A stretch of DNA of 5,665 bases, from the NCBI GenBank assembly GCA_031273775.1, contig JAISRF010000098.1:1-5665 (forward strand). Direction: 5' to 3'. This document shows positions 4,809-5,665 of the stretch, piece by piece. This stretch comes from Oscillospiraceae bacterium (GTDB taxonomy: Bacteria; Bacillota; Clostridia; Oscillospirales; Acutalibacteraceae). Both the position numbers and the translations under genes were made by a program. Below the pieces are notes generated by a model. It did not search any database and was not told the origin of the DNA. It saw only the letters and a list, made by a program, of their open reading frames with translations. Numbering within the stretch: position 1 is the first letter of the stretch; each line of letters starts with the position of its first letter.

Positions 4809-5540
4809 TCAACTCTTAAACTCTCCCAGAGGATAATAAGTCAACAGGTTTTCACGGAGCCATTTTAACGCCTCAACCGGCGACAACCCCCAGTTGGTCG
4901 GGCAGGTGGACAGCACTTCCACAACGGAAAACCCCTTTTGGTCAATCTGATTTTGAAATGCCTTTAAAATTGCCTTTTTCGCAGCGCGGACGTGTGGCAC
5001 CGTGTCCACCGAAACGCGCTCCGCCTGCGCCACGCCGTCCAATGTCGCCAGCATTTCACATACGCGGATTGGGTTGCCCGAATAGCTAACGTCGCGGCCG
5101 TAAGGGGTGGTCTGGGTCACCTGTCCGGGAATGGTGGTGGGAGCCATTTGCCCGCCCGTCATGCCGTAGATGGCGTTGTTGACAAAAATGACGGTGATAT
5201 TCTCGCCTCTTGCCGCCGCGTGGACGGTTTCCGCCGTACCGATAGCCGCCAAATCTCCATCGCCCTGATACGTGAACACAACGTTTTCGGGCAGAGCGCG
5301 TTTCACGCCCGTTGCCACCGCCGGCGCGCGCCCGTGCGGAGCCTGAATCATGTCGCAGTTAAAATAATTGTACGCCAGCACCGAACACCCCACCGGAGCC
5401 ACGCCGACCGTTTTTCCTTCCACTGCCAGCTCATCAATCGTCTCGGCCACCAGCCGGTGGATAATGCCATGGGTACAGCCGGGGCAATAATGCGTAGAAA
5501 TATCGGTTAGCGCCTCCGGACGCTTAAATACAACAGCCAT
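4809..5540 (-). CDS. 2-oxoacid:ferredoxin oxidoreductase, beta subunit (thiamine pyrophosphate-binding)
   Basis: The 243-residue protein has the family N-terminal motif HYCPGCTHGI (17-26) and the region QAPHGRAPAVATG (67-79). The thiamine pyrophosphate/Mg signature starts at GDGDLAAIG (93-101) and ends at NNAIYGMTGGQ (121-131), and STCPTNWGLSP (211-221) is present. With the alpha and gamma subunits it would decarboxylate a 2-oxoacid to acyl-CoA and reduce ferredoxin. Length is close to the roughly 250-280 residues usual for VOR/KOR-type beta subunits; it is much shorter than pyruvate-type single-chain enzymes. GGGAGG lies about 10 bases before the ATG inside the end of the alpha gene, and the two genes share one base (TAATG), so they are translationally coupled. 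VorA and KorB are both possible names; substrate is not determined. Confidence 0.92.
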   Translation of the reverse strand: MAVVFKRPEALTDISTHYCPGCTHGIIHRLVAETIDELAVEGKTVGVAPVGCSVLAYNYFNCDMIQAPHGRAPAVATGVKRALPENVVFTYQGDGDLAAIGTAETVHAAARGENITVIFVNNAIYGMTGGQMAPTTIPGQVTQTTPYGRDVSYSGNPIRVCEMLATLDGVAQAERVSVDTVPHVRAAKKAILKAFQNQIDQKGFSVVEVLSTCPTNWGLSPVEALKWLRENLLTYYPLGEFKS

Positions 5541-5665
5541 TAAACAATTCCTCCCGCCAACTTCTTAATTTCGGCTAAAACCTCTTCCGGTTCCGGAATG
5601 ATTCCGCCGGTGCGCCCGTAGAAATGTACGGGGCATTTGAACCGGGTTGACAACTTCACATCTTC
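5540..5665 (-). CDS. vorB: 2-oxoacid:ferredoxin oxidoreductase, alpha subunit (VorB/KorA type), C-terminal end only
   Basis: The last 41 codons of a gene entering from the right edge are present: RFKCPVHFYGRTGGIIPEPE (8-27 of the visible part), then EVLAEIKK and a short tail ending at TAA (5542-5540). GRTGG-I-P-x-P-E-E-V-L is the characteristic end of the VorB/KorA-type alpha subunit, the chain that carries the pyrimidine-binding and 2-oxoacid-binding part of the enzyme. The stop overlaps the beta ATG by one base. I expect the rest of this gene, and probably a small 4Fe-4S ferredoxin-type delta subunit upstream of it, just beyond the window; that is from family knowledge, not seen here. The choice of VOR over KOR is tentative. 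Confidence 0.85.
   Translation of the reverse strand, partial: EDVKLSTRFKCPVHFYGRTGGIIPEPEEVLAEIKKLAGGIV

Noticed and set aside
4992..5510. 172-codon open frame on the plus strand
   Set aside because: It is antisense to the beta subunit gene, and the His/Arg-rich composition is typical of a shadow of GC-rich coding DNA.
1308..5665. A joint Fe-S pathway linking the scaffold gene with the oxidoreductase operon
   Set aside because: The two operons are convergent and separated by 1.2 kb of debris. Proximity alone does not support a functional link, although the oxidoreductase family does use Fe-S electron transfer.

Overview
The window looks like chromosomal DNA from a strictly anaerobic Firmicute, probably class Clostridia. 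This rests on three things: a ferredoxin-dependent 2-oxoacid oxidoreductase operon, a NifU-like/GGGtGRT gene pair of the kind I associate with anaerobic Firmicutes, and mobile-element debris of Clostridia type (TnpV, an integrase with CGTATGG-type repeats). The assignment is inference from gene content; no marker gene such as 16S is present.

Layout, left to right. (1) 1-780 is the decayed end of an integrated element. An open frame runs from the window edge and fuses a DDE-transposase piece to the front of a tyrosine integrase. The integrase catalytic core is missing, its last ~27 residues follow in another frame, and then come paired direct/inverted repeats and a hairpin. (2) 781-948, minus strand, holds an intact initiator tRNA-fMet whose 3' end faces the element, preceded by the 5' half of a second, slightly different tRNA-fMet. 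A good promoter for this unit lies at 1022-1050. (3) 949-1307 is AT-rich non-coding DNA ending in a strong plus-strand promoter. (4) 1308-3023 is a two-gene plus-strand operon: a NifU/IscU-like iron-sulfur scaffold protein and a GGGtGRT-family protein of unknown biochemical role, closed by tandem hairpins ending in a T-run. (5) 3109-4240 is a graveyard between convergent units: the middle of a UvrA-like ABC protein with one nonsense codon, the C-terminal end of TnpV, a tiny membrane-anchor-like tail, and several hairpins. (6) 4241-5665, minus strand, carries the gamma, beta and (partial) alpha subunits of a 2-oxoacid:ferredoxin oxidoreductase of the VOR/KOR type. Transcription order is alpha-beta-gamma, with the alpha gene cut by the window edge.

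Functionally, the right-hand operon would oxidatively decarboxylate a 2-oxoacid (branched-chain 2-oxoacid or 2-oxoglutarate) with TPP, passing electrons to ferredoxin and making an acyl-CoA. The scaffold protein of the plus-strand operon would handle Fe-S clusters. Its fixed partner, the GGGtGRT protein, is the least understood intact gene here and the best candidate for undescribed biology. The mobile debris is broken and inactive as it stands, but it records repeated insertion and deletion beside the tRNA and between the two operons.
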